Positions 43,469-52,906 of a DNA stretch of 64,000 nucleotides are shown here, piece by piece. The DNA is from CAVUPF01 sp963743285 (GTDB lineage: Bacteria; Actinomycetota; Thermoleophilia; Solirubrobacterales; 70-9). The first letter of the stretch is position 1, and every line of letters starts with the position of its first letter. Position numbers and translations under genes: made by a program. The notes beneath the pieces are model-generated. The model was not told where the DNA came from and did not search any database. It saw only the letters and a list, made by a program, of their open reading frames with translations. The DNA lies in contig CAVUPF010000004.1 in NCBI GenBank assembly GCA_963743285.1, forward strand, positions 248,001 to 312,000. The letters are read 5' to 3'.

Positions 43469-45184
43469 CTAGTGGTCGATATGCGACGGGGACGACTGAC
43501 GGCGTCGCATCGACGGTAGGCGATCTCCAGCCGTGACTTGCTTCAGTGTGCGCTCTCGCATTAGGAGAAATAAGGGGAGGCCGAAGCAAAGGCCGACAAG
43601 CAGCGTGGCGGGAATGCAGAGCCACCACCGTCTGATCCGTGCCCTCGGCCCCTCCACTGCCGCCCAGGCGAAAAACGCAAGCGCGGCGACAGCCAGGTCA
43701 AGCAGCAACTGTGTCGATGGCACGTTGCTCGTCCAGAGCGAGAAGTAGCCACTTGGATCGAAGCCGTTTTCGGCGATGAAAAGGCCAAAGAGGGCGAACG
43801 GCAAGACGAACCCGAGCATGGCAAAAGCCAGTAGCAGCGGCTCCGTCGCGGAGGCAGTGCCAAGTGCGCGGTTTCGCGAAGGCGCCGGCGGTCGGTGGAG
43901 CTGCCTGGATCGCCGAACCTGATTGCGAAGCTCCAATGCCACCTCACGGGCAAGGGCGGGAGCCTTTCGGGGGCGGTCGCGGACGATCCTGCCTATCGCC
44001 CTGTCGACCCGCGGCGTTGTAAAGAGCTGAGAGGGGAGAAGGTCTCGGTTGAGTACCCGAAGGAGCTGCTCCGGCCCGCCGCTCTCGGTGGCTATTTCAC
44101 CCAGAAGCTCTCCGCTCAGGAGAGGCGAGGCGCCGGCGCCGATATCCGTGGCGAACCCATACATCTCGTGGGCGTCATCGTCGCGCCAGCGCCACCAGCG
44201 CCGCAGCTCCCCGTCGAGAGCGCCACCTCCGCCTAGACCCGCCGTGATCGAGTCGGCGAGACACTCGGCCTGGCGGAGCGCGTCGGAGATTCCTTGAGCG
44301 GGGGTGGGGTCCTTGAAGTGGCCGGCGTCGCCGAGCAGAACCCAGCCGGGCCCGGCCGCCTCACGGAAGTAGCCGTGCCAGTCGGCCAGCACCCGTATCG
44401 GGCCAACCCGCTTTGCGCCAGCCAGGAGCTCAGCCAGCTCAGGCCATCTTTCGATTCCTGTCTTGAAGCCACCTTCGCGGTCAGCCAGGTAGGCGGCCTT
44501 GACATCCATCGGGGGACAAACACCGGCCATGAACAGCTTCGAATCGGTTGGGCAGCAGAGGTAGGCGAGCTCGCCCAGGTGTCCCAAACGCAAGCGGCCC
44601 TCGTCTTCGGCAACCCCTTCGAAGTAGGCCCATGAGAAAAGACGGCCGGGCGGCTCGACCCGGTACTCCGAGGCGCCCACCAGTCTCGCCACGGTCGAGC
44701 TTCGCCCGTCGGCTCCGACGACGAGCGAAGCGCGAAGGGCGCCGCACGGGGTCTCGACGCCCACCACCTTGCCCTCGTCCCAGAGCAGGCCGGTGACGGC
44801 GGTTGCGGTGTGCATCTCGGCTCCAGCGGCCGCCGCGGCCTCAACCAGCAGGTGGTCCAGCTTGAGGCGCCGCAGGCAGAGGCCCGGCGCCCCAAAGGTC
44901 TCGGGATCGATTTCCGCGTCGATCCGCACGTCTTCGTCGAGGAGGGTGAACCGCGTCACCGGAACGGCCCCCGCTTCAAGCGCTTGCTCCAGCACTCCGA
45001 GCCGCTCCAGTACTTGTACCCCGCATGGCTGGATCACATGGGTCGAGAGCGAGTCGCTGGGAAAGCTGGATCGATCGAGGAGGCAGACTCGGAGCCCCCG
45101 CCGAGCGAGCATCGCCGCCAGCGGCGAGCCGGCGCAGCGCGCGCCGACGATCACCACGTCGAACTGTTCCGCATCCCCGTTCAT
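43469..45184 (-). CDS. FAD-dependent monooxygenase fused to a DUF2834-like membrane domain
   Basis: 571 residues. N-terminal FAD site VVIVGARCAGSPLAAMLARRGLRVCLLDR, middle VVGADGRSSTVARLVGA, and the second FAD motif LLGDAGHFKDPTPAQGISDALRQAE: a PHBH/geranylgeranyl-reductase-like flavoprotein (to about 430). Residues 445-550 form three membrane helices: FALFGLFIAENGFDPSGYFS, a segment with DLAVAALAFFAWAAVEGPR, and LVGLCFGLPLFLLMRER. The pattern is that of DUF2834, normally a separate small membrane protein. The fusion would anchor the enzyme to the membrane. Substrate unknown. Confidence 0.85.
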   Translation of the reverse strand: MNGDAEQFDVVIVGARCAGSPLAAMLARRGLRVCLLDRSSFPSDSLSTHVIQPCGVQVLERLGVLEQALEAGAVPVTRFTLLDEDVRIDAEIDPETFGAPGLCLRRLKLDHLLVEAAAAAGAEMHTATAVTGLLWDEGKVVGVETPCGALRASLVVGADGRSSTVARLVGASEYRVEPPGRLFSWAYFEGVAEDEGRLRLGHLGELAYLCCPTDSKLFMAGVCPPMDVKAAYLADREGGFKTGIERWPELAELLAGAKRVGPIRVLADWHGYFREAAGPGWVLLGDAGHFKDPTPAQGISDALRQAECLADSITAGLGGGGALDGELRRWWRWRDDDAHEMYGFATDIGAGASPLLSGELLGEIATESGGPEQLLRVLNRDLLPSQLFTTPRVDRAIGRIVRDRPRKAPALAREVALELRNQVRRSRQLHRPPAPSRNRALGTASATEPLLLAFAMLGFVLPFALFGLFIAENGFDPSGYFSLWTSNVPSTQLLLDLAVAALAFFAWAAVEGPRARIRRWWLCIPATLLVGLCFGLPLFLLMRERTLKQVTAGDRLPSMRRRQSSPSHIDH

Positions 45185-45223
45185 GACGCGGCCAAGACTG
45201 ACAGCCGCAGGGAGGTCTGTCGA

Positions 45224-46036
45224 TTACCTCCGAGGTAGGTTCTGAAGCGCCTCAGCGGTTGCCGCATCGGCTGGAAAAGTCAGCTCGATCGACAGCTCGG
45301 AGGTCGTCACCTCTACCGCGGTGCCAAAGGTGGCAACGGTGGCGAATAACGACAGCTCACCACCACCGGGAGCCCGCATCCGGATCAGCGGCGTGAGGAT
45401 CTCGCCCGGGACTGGCATTGATGTCGGATCGTGCTCGGCCTCGTGACCCGGATAGGCCGTCACCTCCTCCAGCAGGCCGGCCAGGTCAGCGTCACCGGAG
45501 ATGGCGACCTGGCGCTTCAAGCGCCCGATGAAATGCGCCCGCACGTCGCCAGGATTAAGGATCTGTCGCATGAAGCCCCGAGGGTGAAGCCCGACTCGCA
45601 TTACATTGACGGGCGGCTCCAGCAGCGTCGGGTCCACGTCCGCAGAAAGTGCCGCCATCGCAGCGTTGGCGGCGACCAGGTTCCAGTGCCGGTCCACGAC
45701 GACGGCCGGGAGGGGCTCCTGGCCGGTCAGGATCACGTCGAGTGCCTCTCGCACCACCGCCAGCTCGGGATCGGCTAGCGGGCGCTCAGGGTAGGCAGGA
45801 GCGTAGCCAGCGGCAAGCAGCAACTGGTTGCGCTCCCGGAAGGGAACTTCAAGCCGCTCGGCAAGCAGCAGCACCATCTCGGCGCTGGGCGAGGATCGGC
45901 CCGTCTCGACGAAGCTCAGATGCCGGGCCGAAACGCGGGCGTCGAGGGCGAGGTCGAGCTGGGTTCGCCGTCGACGCTCGCGCCATTGGCGTAGCAACGC
46001 CCCGACGCGGGGCTGTGAGTCGATCGTGCCATTCAG
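45224..46036 (-). CDS. XRE-family regulator with MmyB-like ligand domain
   Basis: HTH at the N terminus (LLRQWRERRRRTQLDLALDARVSARHLSFVETGRSSPSAEMV) and a MmyB-type domain (LPAVVVDRHWNLVAANAAMAAL, GLHPRGFMRQILN) that binds fatty-acid-like ligands in relatives. The frame is open to a GTG at 46165, but those codons belong to an IS66 remnant. CTG 46036, with AAGG eight bases upstream, gives the family's usual short leader before the HTH; TTG 45997 is the next candidate. It is followed by the FAD monooxygenase gene, 39 bases away, which it may control. Confidence 0.82.
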   Translation of the reverse strand: MNGTIDSQPRVGALLRQWRERRRRTQLDLALDARVSARHLSFVETGRSSPSAEMVLLLAERLEVPFRERNQLLLAAGYAPAYPERPLADPELAVVREALDVILTGQEPLPAVVVDRHWNLVAANAAMAALSADVDPTLLEPPVNVMRVGLHPRGFMRQILNPGDVRAHFIGRLKRQVAISGDADLAGLLEEVTAYPGHEAEHDPTSMPVPGEILTPLIRMRAPGGGELSLFATVATFGTAVEVTTSELSIELTFPADAATAEALQNLPRR

Positions 46037-46096
46037 GCGGTCGACCTTAGCTGCTGGCCGTGAACTGTCAATTACTCTGCAGGTAATCCCCAGGAC

Positions 46097-46879
46097 GACC
46101 TCGGCGTTCCCACGCCGATCGTGGATCCCGTAGAGGGTGAGACGCCCGGTGGAGGCCGAGTGCACCCAGCGCAGGGCGCCCTCGGCGCGGGCGCCGGCCT
46201 CATCGAAGTGGGCGACCGCGGCGCCGATCAGCCGCTCGCGGAGACGTCTGCGAACTCCTCCAGGTCCTCACCGCCGCGCTTGACGACCGCCTGCATCGTC
46301 GCGGCCCAGAGCGGTGCCCCGAGCCAGTCAGCCAAGAGCCGCGCGCCGCGCTGGTAGGGCAGGTGCCCGAAGCAGACCAGGTAGACCGCGAGCGCCCGCA
46401 GCGCCGGCCCGTACTGGGTCGGGGCGCTCAGCGCCTGGGGGAAGGAGGCGGCGCTCAGCGCCCCGCAGCGACAGCGCCGGCGCTGGGCGCGGTGCTCGGT
46501 GACAGCCAGCGCCACCGACGGCAGGTCGAACACCTGCCGTGCCTCTTCGCCCTCCGACGGTCGCTCCTCCCAAGTCCCCGCCGCAGGCGCAGCAGCGCTC
46601 CGGCACGTGCACGATCACCTGGTCGGGGCGCTCGACCTTTTGCAGATGGTGCCCCGGATGACCGGGCTGCCCACCGGGCTTTCGGCCCGAGGGGCGGCGC
46701 AGGCTCTTGGGAGCGGGCTTCTCATAGCCGTCTGAGGTGGGCGGCTTGGAGGAGTTGCGGGAGTTCTGGCCGAGGCGTCCCCGCAGCTCGGCGACCTCGG
46801 CTCGCAGCTCCTCGATCAGCGCTGCCTGGGAGACGACAAGGGCCTCGAGCTCCTCATAGGACGGGCGCCGGGCGGGCAC
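46097..46879 (-). pseudogene. IS66 transposase remnant
   Basis: GTG 46879 opens the IS66 leucine-zipper and zinc-finger start (SYEELEALVVSQAALIEELRAEVAELRGRLGQNSRNSSKPPTSDG, then ERCCACGGDL). After a frame change near 46540 come VFDLPSVALAVTEHRAQRRRCRCG and ALAVYLVCFGHLPYQRGARLLADWLG. After another, VAHFDEAGARAEGALRWVHSASTGRLTLYGIHDRRGNAEV contains a catalytic Asp. The sequence stops there, so the C-terminal half is lost. The end lies directly upstream of the XRE gene. Confidence 0.85.
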
Positions 46880-46950
46880 ATGGGGGAGTTCGCGGCTCGG
46901 GTTATGTCACCTGCCGGACCTGAACAGTCACTATTTAGAGGGCTTTTTGA

Positions 46951-46995
46951 TGGGGCGGGCTGGACTCGAACCAGCGACCGACGGATTATGAGTCG
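46951..46995 (-). repeat. tRNA (CAU) 3'-half fragment, attachment-site remnant 1
   Basis: Read leftward it gives the 3' strand of the anticodon arm with CTCATAA, the variable region, a paired T stem (GCTGG/CCAGC) and the acceptor strand CCGCCCCA. The 5' half is missing, so no functional tRNA is encoded. It matches the intact gene at 59146 except for paired changes in the T stem and the variable-loop region. Confidence 0.8.
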
Positions 46996-47077
46996 CGCTC
47001 AAACCCCTCTAGCAAGCCAAATCCTGCCTGACAGGGCGACCTCAATTCATGGGGTTTGACGGAGTTCGGTGGAGTCG

Positions 47078-47097
47078 GGGACAAATTTCGGGACAAA
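47078..47097 (+). repeat. Phased GGGACAAA repeats near attachment remnant 1
   Basis: GGGACAAA at 47078 and 47090, 12 bases apart, inside a block (GGAGTTCGGTGGAGT plus the repeats) that recurs near 50822. Probably recombinase arm sites or the 3' end of a lost integrase gene. Confidence 0.55.
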
Positions 47098-47107
47098 GTT
47101 TTTGGAC

Positions 47108-47937
47108 TCACTTGGATGCCCTCTTTTGCCGACGGCGGGAGCGTTCGCGTAGGGCGCGCCAGCGCCTTCGGCGATCTCCAAGCTGCTCGACCATCTGCGG
47201 AAAGCGTTTCTCGCGGAAACGCTCCGGCAAGCGGTCATCAACAAGCACAGCATCGAAGGGATCGACCTCAAGGTCTAGGACGACTTGGCGGAATACGCGA
47301 TCCCTCAGACACTTTCGGTAGATGCGCTCGTTGAGGCGCAAGACGGCTCGTACTCGCTCCGGCTGGGGCGCGCCCTGGTCATCGAGCAGAAAGCGCGAGA
47401 ACTCTCTGGCACAGACCACGGAACGGCGGAGCTGGTCCATCGCAATGCGACCGGTCTGCCTGAGCCCCACAACGTTGTAGACGCGGCTCTCCATGCAGCG
47501 CTCCGGATGCATGACCCACACAAGTACCTCGGATTGATCGGCATTCGAAACGTTCAGCTTCACGGCGCTGTCGCGGACATCGCGCCCGTCCAAGCCGTAA
47601 GGCGCAGAGATGAAGTCGGCCTCGCGAACCTCTCCATCAGAGTCTTTGAAGACGACGACGCCGGTGTTGGGCGTGTGATCGTCACGAGTGGGGATACGGA
47701 CGTCGCCGTGCAGCAACTCCCCGGCTTTGCGCGCCGATCGGGCGGCGCCCTCGAAGTCGATGTCCTTGCTCGTGAAGAGCTCCAATTCTGCCGGGGGCGT
47801 AGTCAGCTCGAAGAACACGGCCCAGAAGGCAACAGCCTGTCCCCGACCAGGATGATCCGGCGGTCCTCCGACAACGGGGCCAGCTCGCGTAGGATGCGCC
47901 GTACCTCCTCAGGGGCCAGAGGCGGCTTCTCAGCCAT
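47108..47937 (-). pseudogene. Nucleotidyltransferase-fold protein (AbiEii-like), one frameshift
   Basis: ATG 47937 opens MAEKPPLAPEEVRRILRELAPLSEDRRIILVG, which stops early. In the next frame from about 47844 the sequence resumes as QAVAFWAVFFEL…ELFTSKDIDFEG. Joined, this reads LVGGQAVAFW plus the D-x-D-like FTSKDIDF of nucleotidyltransferases related to AbiEii toxins. One missing G in the run at 47841-47844 explains the break. The rest (about 235 residues) is intact to the stop at 47108. The gene follows a small ORF by six bases. Confidence 0.7.
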
Positions 47938-47943
47938 TCGGGC

Positions 47944-48183
47944 TCAGCCCAAGGAACGCGAGGCTGAGAGGTCTACCCGAGCGCCTCGCGCCAGCGGTGC
48001 GAGAACCTCGTTCTCGAGCTTTAGCTGAGCGACCGACTTGGCGCCGCTGGAGATCGCGCGTTCGTCAGAGCGCCGAGAACACCGTTTCTCGGCTGCTCGT
48101 GCCTGAGGGTCCAGGATTTCTGCGCTCTTGGCCTGCATCGCAACCAGAAGCGTAGCCGAGACGTGCCTCGATACCGTCAACAT
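47944..48183 (-). CDS. Small protein upstream of the nucleotidyltransferase, possible antitoxin
   Basis: 79 residues from ATG 48183, with AGGTG seven bases upstream. Mostly helical and charged (…QAKSAEILDPQARAAEKRCSRRSDERAISSGAKSVAQLKLENEVLAPLARGARVDLSASRSLG). The tight spacing suggests a two-gene unit. No family recognised, so the antitoxin role is only by position. Confidence 0.5.
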   Translation of the reverse strand: MLTVSRHVSATLLVAMQAKSAEILDPQARAAEKRCSRRSDERAISSGAKSVAQLKLENEVLAPLARGARVDLSASRSLG

Positions 48184-48242
48184 GGCTGCACCTGAAACCG
48201 CGTAGTCGTGTAACGCCGGTCGCCCTTGCAGAATGAAGCTAC

Positions 48243-50682
48243 GTGACCGTTGGCCGAGATCTTGCCGAAGAGATCCTTGCGGAGGAAGCCCGCCTTGGCG
48301 AACTCGATCGGCATCGTGAAGCCACGCGCCGTCGCCTTGAGGAGCTACGCACCGCACGGGAGAACGTGAACGTAGATGAGGCGGATACGGAGTTTGCGTC
48401 CTCAAGCAGGAGCTGGTCGCCCGAGCGCAAGCTCCGGCTCTTCGAGGAGCTGTTTCAGGGACGACCGGATGTTTTCCCCAAGCGTTGGGAGAACAGCACC
48501 AAGGGTCGCACCGGCTGGGCGCCGCGCTGCGCGAACGAGTGGCAGCCGGGAGTGTGTGAGAAGCCCCGGGTGAAGTGCGGGGAGTGCCTGAACCAGGCGT
48601 TCTTAGCCCCCAAGGACCGCGAGCTGCGGGCTCACCTCGAGGGTCGCCAGGTCATGGGTGTCTATCCACTCCTCGCCGGTGACACCTGCCGCCTGTTGGC
48701 GATCGACCTTGATGGCCATGCTTGGCGTGAAGACATCGCAGCGATCCGCGAAACCTGCGAGAAGCTTGAAGTCGCGCCCGCAATCGAGCGCTCCCGCTCA
48801 GGGCAGGGTGCGCATGTCTGGTTCTTCTTCAGCGAGACGGTGCCGGCGACGATAGCCAGACGCTTCGGGCTTATGGTGTTGACAGACGCGATGGGTCGCT
48901 GTCCGACGCTCGGCATGGCCTCCTACGATCGCCTCTTTCCGAGCCAAGACACTTTGCCGAAGGGTGGCTTCGGGAACCTGATCGCGCTCCCCCTCCAGCA
49001 CGAGGCGTGCCGCCAGGGCAACACGCTGTTCCTCGACGAGCAGCTCGAGCCCTACGAGGACCAGTGGAGCTATCTCGACTCCTTGCCGCTGATCGAGCCC
49101 CAACGCCTCGACGACCTCGTTGCCGATGCTGAGCGCGACTTGCGCATCCTCGCGGTCGGCGAGGAGTCTGCGGATGACGCGGCCCCGTGGCGCCCGGCCC
49201 GGCCGCTTGCCAGCCGCCTCGCGACCGCGACGCTGCCCGAGACGGTCCATGCGACGCTCGCACAACGTCTCTACGTGAGGCGCGCGGACCTGCCGCCGGC
49301 GCTCCACGATGCGCTGCGGCGCCTGGCGTGCTTCTCGAACCCGAAGTTCTTCGAACTGCAGCACCTGCGGCTCTCCACCGCACGCACACCCACGGGTGAT
49401 CTCCTGCTTTGAGGATACCGGGGACTTCCTGGCGCTGCCTCGCGGTTGCCGTGAGCAGATGGAGAAGTTGCTCGGGGACCTCGGCATCGGGCTGGAGCTC
49501 ACAGATGAGCGAGTCGATGGCACAGACCTCAACGCACGCTTCACCGGCGAACTCGATCCGGCGCAGGCGCGGGCTGCCCAGGACATGCTGGGGCACGAGC
49601 TTGGCGTGCTGAGTGCTCCGCCGGGAAGCGGCAAGACGGTGATCGCTACCCAGATGATCGCGGCCAGGGCGCGCTCGACGCTGGTCCTCGTTCACCGCAA
49701 GCCGCTGTTCGAACAGTGGCGAGAGCGCCTGACACAGTTCCTCGATCTCGACCCGGCAGCTCTTGGCGCGATCGACGGGGGGCGGAAAGAGCCAGCCGGC
49801 CTGCTCGATGTCGCGATGGTCCAGAGCCTGGCTCGCCGCGATGCCCTGGAGGAGTTGCTGGCCGGTTACGGACACGTGGCCGTCGACGAGTGCCACCACG
49901 TCCCCGCCGTGACAACCGAGCGCGTCCTTCAAGCCGCCCCGGCGCGCTACGTGACGGGGCTGACCGCGACCCTTCGCCGACGCGACGGACATCACCCGAT
50001 CGTTGCGATGCAGTGCGGGCCCGTCCGCCACATGATCGATCAGGGCTCGACTCACGCCAAACGTGTCCTGCAGCTGCGTGTCGTTCGCCGCGATACCTGT
50101 TTCGACCCTGCGGTGCTGCCCACCGACGCCTCGATCCAGGAGATATTCGGCGCGCTCGCCGCCGATGAGGAGCGCACCGAGCTGATCGCCGAAGAGGCGC
50201 TGGAGCTGATCGGGCAGGGCCGCTCGCCGATTGTCCTCACCGAACGGCGCGATCACCTTGAAAGGCTCCAGGCGCATCTCGCCCATCGCGTCCCGACACT
50301 GGTCGCGCTGCACGGTGAGATGTCCGCGACCGCGAGCCGGGTCGCAACCGAACAACTCGCCAGTGCCTCCGCCGGCGAGTCCTGCCTGGTGTTGGCCACC
50401 GGTCGCTACGTCGGCGAGGGGTTCGACGAGCCTCGCCTCGACACCCTCCTTCTGGCGATGCCGATCGCCTGGAAAGGCACCGTCGTCCAGTACGCCGGTC
50501 GCCTTCACCGAGCCTTCCCTGGTAAGCGCGATGCACTCATCTACGACTACGTGGATGCCGAGCTACCCGTGCTGCGCCGCATGTTCGCCAAGCGCCTAAA
50601 GGCATACCGGACGCTGGGCTACGAGCTTGAGGGCGACCTGAGCAGCTCGACGGTAAGACAGCACCAACAGGAGCTCAGCTGA
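48243..50682 (+). pseudogene. Primase-helicase of the TOTE-conflict type, split by one frameshift
   Basis: First frame, 48243-49412: a coiled N terminus, a Cys cluster (CANEWQPGVCEKPRVKCGEC) and an archaeo-eukaryotic primase-like domain with LLAIDLDGHAW (D-x-D) and ERSRSGQGAHVWFFF (S-x-H). Second frame to 50682: superfamily-2 helicase with SAPPGSGKTVIATQMIAAR, VAVDECHHVP, VTGLTATLRRRDGHHP, VLATGRYVGEGFDEPRLDTL and QYAGRLHRAFPGK. The join falls at 49388-49394, where TARTP must continue as PRVISCFEDTG; one extra base breaks it. Intact relatives are single proteins of about 800 residues. Start GTG 48243. Confidence 0.85.
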
Positions 50683-50695
50683 GAGAACTCTTCTA

Positions 50696-50740
50696 TGGGG
50701 CGGGCAGGACTCGAACCTGCGCTCCACGGATTATGAGTCG
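50696..50740 (-). repeat. tRNA (CAU) 3'-half fragment, attachment-site remnant 2
   Basis: Second 3'-half copy, with T stem GCAGG/CCTGC, anticodon-arm CTCATAA and acceptor strand CCGCCCCA. It starts 14 bases after the helicase gene ends. It differs from both other copies only in paired T-stem positions and the variable-loop region. Confidence 0.8.
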
Positions 50741-50821
50741 GGGCAGATGGCTCTAGTAAGCCAAATTTGGCACGTTAGAGCGAAGGTGGCCTGAGGAGAT
50801 TCAGGGAGTTCGGTGGAGTTG

Positions 50822-50841
50822 GGGACAAATTTCGGGACAAA
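50822..50841 (+). repeat. Phased GGGACAAA repeats near attachment remnant 2
   Basis: GGGACAAA at 50822 and 50834, the same 12-base spacing and the same flanking GGAGTTCGGTGGAGT as at 47078. Shows that the two elements share ancestry at their ends. Confidence 0.55.
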
Positions 50842-50844
50842 GTT

Positions 50845-51093
50845 TCAGCGCAGTTGATTTGCCGCCCACTCCCCCACTTCTCCCTCCAACGCAATCGTCG
50901 CGCCGCGATCCAACGGCTCAGCATCGAGAAGCTCGTCGTAGCGCATCGGGACCGCGTAGATCGTCAGCTCATCGACTCGATCGGCTCCTTGCGGCAACTC
51001 AACACCGGCCTTACGGAGGAGCTCCAACAGGCGACCGAGATCGTGGGAGGCGAGCTGGCCTTGGGCGCAGGAGCTCGCGGCCGCCTTCGTGAA
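50845..51093 (-). pseudogene. HEPN-domain protein, C-terminal remnant
   Basis: The frame reads SHDLGRLLELLRKAGVELPQGADRVDELTIYAVPMRYDE…EGEVGEWAANQLR, the second half of a HEPN domain (usually AAEKALKALL…HDLGRLLELL…LTPYAVEARYP). The first half is not recognisable upstream, and no nucleotidyltransferase (MNT) partner is found. HEPN proteins are RNases or their inactive relatives in toxin pairs. Confidence 0.55.
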
Positions 51094-51324
51094 GCTCAGG
51101 GACCTGCCCGCTCCCGCGAGCTGACGCGCCTTCCCGCCCCACCCGATCTCTACCGCCCTCCGGCGCCTGGCGCCCCGCGAAGCCTGCCCGCGCTCGGCAC
51201 CTCCACGCTGCAGCTTGGGCGGATTACCGCTGGGCGAGATCCTCCGCCAACCACACCGTGACTATTACACCACCTGTCGGCTTGCGGACTTACTCCTTGC
51301 GCCTTGCTGCAAGATTCGGGCTAG

Positions 51325-52824
51325 TAGTACTTTGTTAGCTCTCATTCGTCCCGACGGGCCAAGAGCGAGTCGAGTCGATCGCGGTCGACGAGCTGATGGC
51401 AGGTCTGGCAGCGGCCGGTCCAACACCTGAATATGGGTTGCAGCGCCCTTGCCGCAGCGGGGAGTGTCAGGCCCCGCGCCGGGCTTTTGGGTGAAGGCGC
51501 TCCAGGGTGAGGAAGCCGTGGGCGGCGGTGACCAGTGCAGTGTGGTGGTGCCAACCAAGGTAGGAGCGGCCCTCGTAGTGGTCGAGGCCGAGCTCGCCCT
51601 TTAACTGGCGGTAGTCGAGCTCGACCTTCCAGCGCAACCGTGCGAGGCGCGCCAGGCGCTCGGGCTCGGTGTCGGGGGGAAGGTTGGAAAGCCAGTAGTC
51701 CGTCGGTGCCTCCTCACCCTCGGGCCACTCGGCGATCAGCCACTCCTCGCGGGGCGGAGCCTCGGCGCCCCCTCGCCATTTGCCGGGGCCAGGCCGCCAG
51801 TGGTGGGCGGCGCGGACGCGCACGAAGAGGAAGCGGGAGACCACCGGCTCGCCGTCTGGCCCGTCGCGGAAGGTGACCGTCTCCAGGCGCTTCTCTCCCA
51901 AGCGGGCGATGAGCTGACCGATCGAGCACGGCTCGCGGTCGGGTCTCGGCTTTGTCTGCGGCCTGCCGTTCTTGCCGGCGGGCCCCGGCACGGTGAACTT
52001 CGTCTTCGGCGCGAACACGGTCGTCTCCGGGGAGACCGACAGCACGTAGCGAAGGCCCGCGCCGTGGAGCTGATCGCGCAGGTCGGTGTTATTGCCGTAG
52101 GCGGCGTCGCCGAGCACCGGCGCGGGGGGGATCTCCCATTCGGCGGCGCGCTTGAGGAGCTCGACCCCCAGCTCGGGCTTGGTTTTGAAGGCGACCTCCT
52201 CAGGGATCTTCGCCTTTGCCCGGCGCTCGGCGTCTTCGCACCACTCCTCGGGCAGGTAAAGCGCCCAGCCCAGGGGAGCCGTCCCCTTGGTCCCCACCGC
52301 GTGCACCGAGACGCCGATCTGGCAGTTGCCGATCTTGCCGAGCGTGCCCGAGTACTGGCGCTTGACTCCGGGGGAGTCCACCCCGTCCTTGGGAAAGCCG
52401 GTGTCGTCGAGCACCCAGGCCTCGACCTCGATCTCCGGCGCCACCCGCTCGGCGACGGCGCGCACCACCGCGGCGGGGTCCCAGGGGCTGTCGGTGAGGA
52501 ACTGCTGCATCGACTGGTAGTCGGCCTCGCCGCCGAGCCGTGCCGCCATCGGCTCCAGCGACTTGCGCGGCCCCTGCTCGATCAGCCCCCGCATATACAG
52601 GCCGCCGTTTGCGATCTGGGAGGGGCGGTTGGTCGCCTCGGCGAGCACCTCTTCACCGAACGCCTGCAGGCGTTTGCGCACCGCCGAGGGCGCCTCCCCC
52701 GTGGCCCTTCGCTTCGAGTCCGATACCGCCACTGCCGACATCATGCCCTCCTCGCGTCGAACGATCTCGCGAGCAGGGTTCGTCGCCGCTTGGGCGAATC
52801 CTACCGGGGAGCTAACAAAGTACT
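51325..52824 (-). mobile_element. IS701-family insertion sequence, complete
   Basis: 1500 bases with perfect 17-bp terminal inverted repeats: TAGTACTTTGTTAGCTC at 51325-51341 and its complement at 52808-52824. It is flanked by the 4-bp target duplication CTAG (51321-51324 and 52825-52828), matching the family's YTAR preference. The transposase is intact, so the insertion is recent. Confidence 0.93.
51467..52744 (-). CDS. IS701-family transposase
   Basis: 425 residues. DDE motifs: EAWVLDDTGFPKDG, APVLGDAAYGNNTDLRD, and the C-terminal ELDYRQLKGELGLDHYEGRSYLGWHHH. It also has the family YSGTLGKIGNCQIGVSVH signature. Full length, within intact terminal repeats. Confidence 0.95.
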   Translation of the reverse strand: MMSAVAVSDSKRRATGEAPSAVRKRLQAFGEEVLAEATNRPSQIANGGLYMRGLIEQGPRKSLEPMAARLGGEADYQSMQQFLTDSPWDPAAVVRAVAERVAPEIEVEAWVLDDTGFPKDGVDSPGVKRQYSGTLGKIGNCQIGVSVHAVGTKGTAPLGWALYLPEEWCEDAERRAKAKIPEEVAFKTKPELGVELLKRAAEWEIPPAPVLGDAAYGNNTDLRDQLHGAGLRYVLSVSPETTVFAPKTKFTVPGPAGKNGRPQTKPRPDREPCSIGQLIARLGEKRLETVTFRDGPDGEPVVSRFLFVRVRAAHHWRPGPGKWRGGAEAPPREEWLIAEWPEGEEAPTDYWLSNLPPDTEPERLARLARLRWKVELDYRQLKGELGLDHYEGRSYLGWHHHTALVTAAHGFLTLERLHPKARRGA

Positions 52825-52906
52825 ACTAGGAGCGTGGGTCAGTAACCACGACTGACTCGTCCGGTTCGTTTAAGACCATTTGTGCGTCCACGACGCGGAG
52901 GTTGTC

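Noticed and set aside
43332..43628. 98-residue minus-strand frame with a hydrophobic segment
   Set aside because: Overlaps the end of the FAD enzyme gene in another frame and has no ribosome site.
46045..46070. TTGACA-16-TAAGGT as a promoter before the XRE gene
   Set aside because: AAGG here serves better as the ribosome site for CTG 46036, and a single match of this kind is weak evidence in high-GC actinobacteria.
46363..46923. 186-codon plus-strand frame
   Set aside because: Complement of the IS66 remnant.
46951..46995. A second tRNA-Met gene
   Set aside because: Only the 3' half is present; no D arm or acceptor 5' strand can be found. The same holds for 50696-50740.
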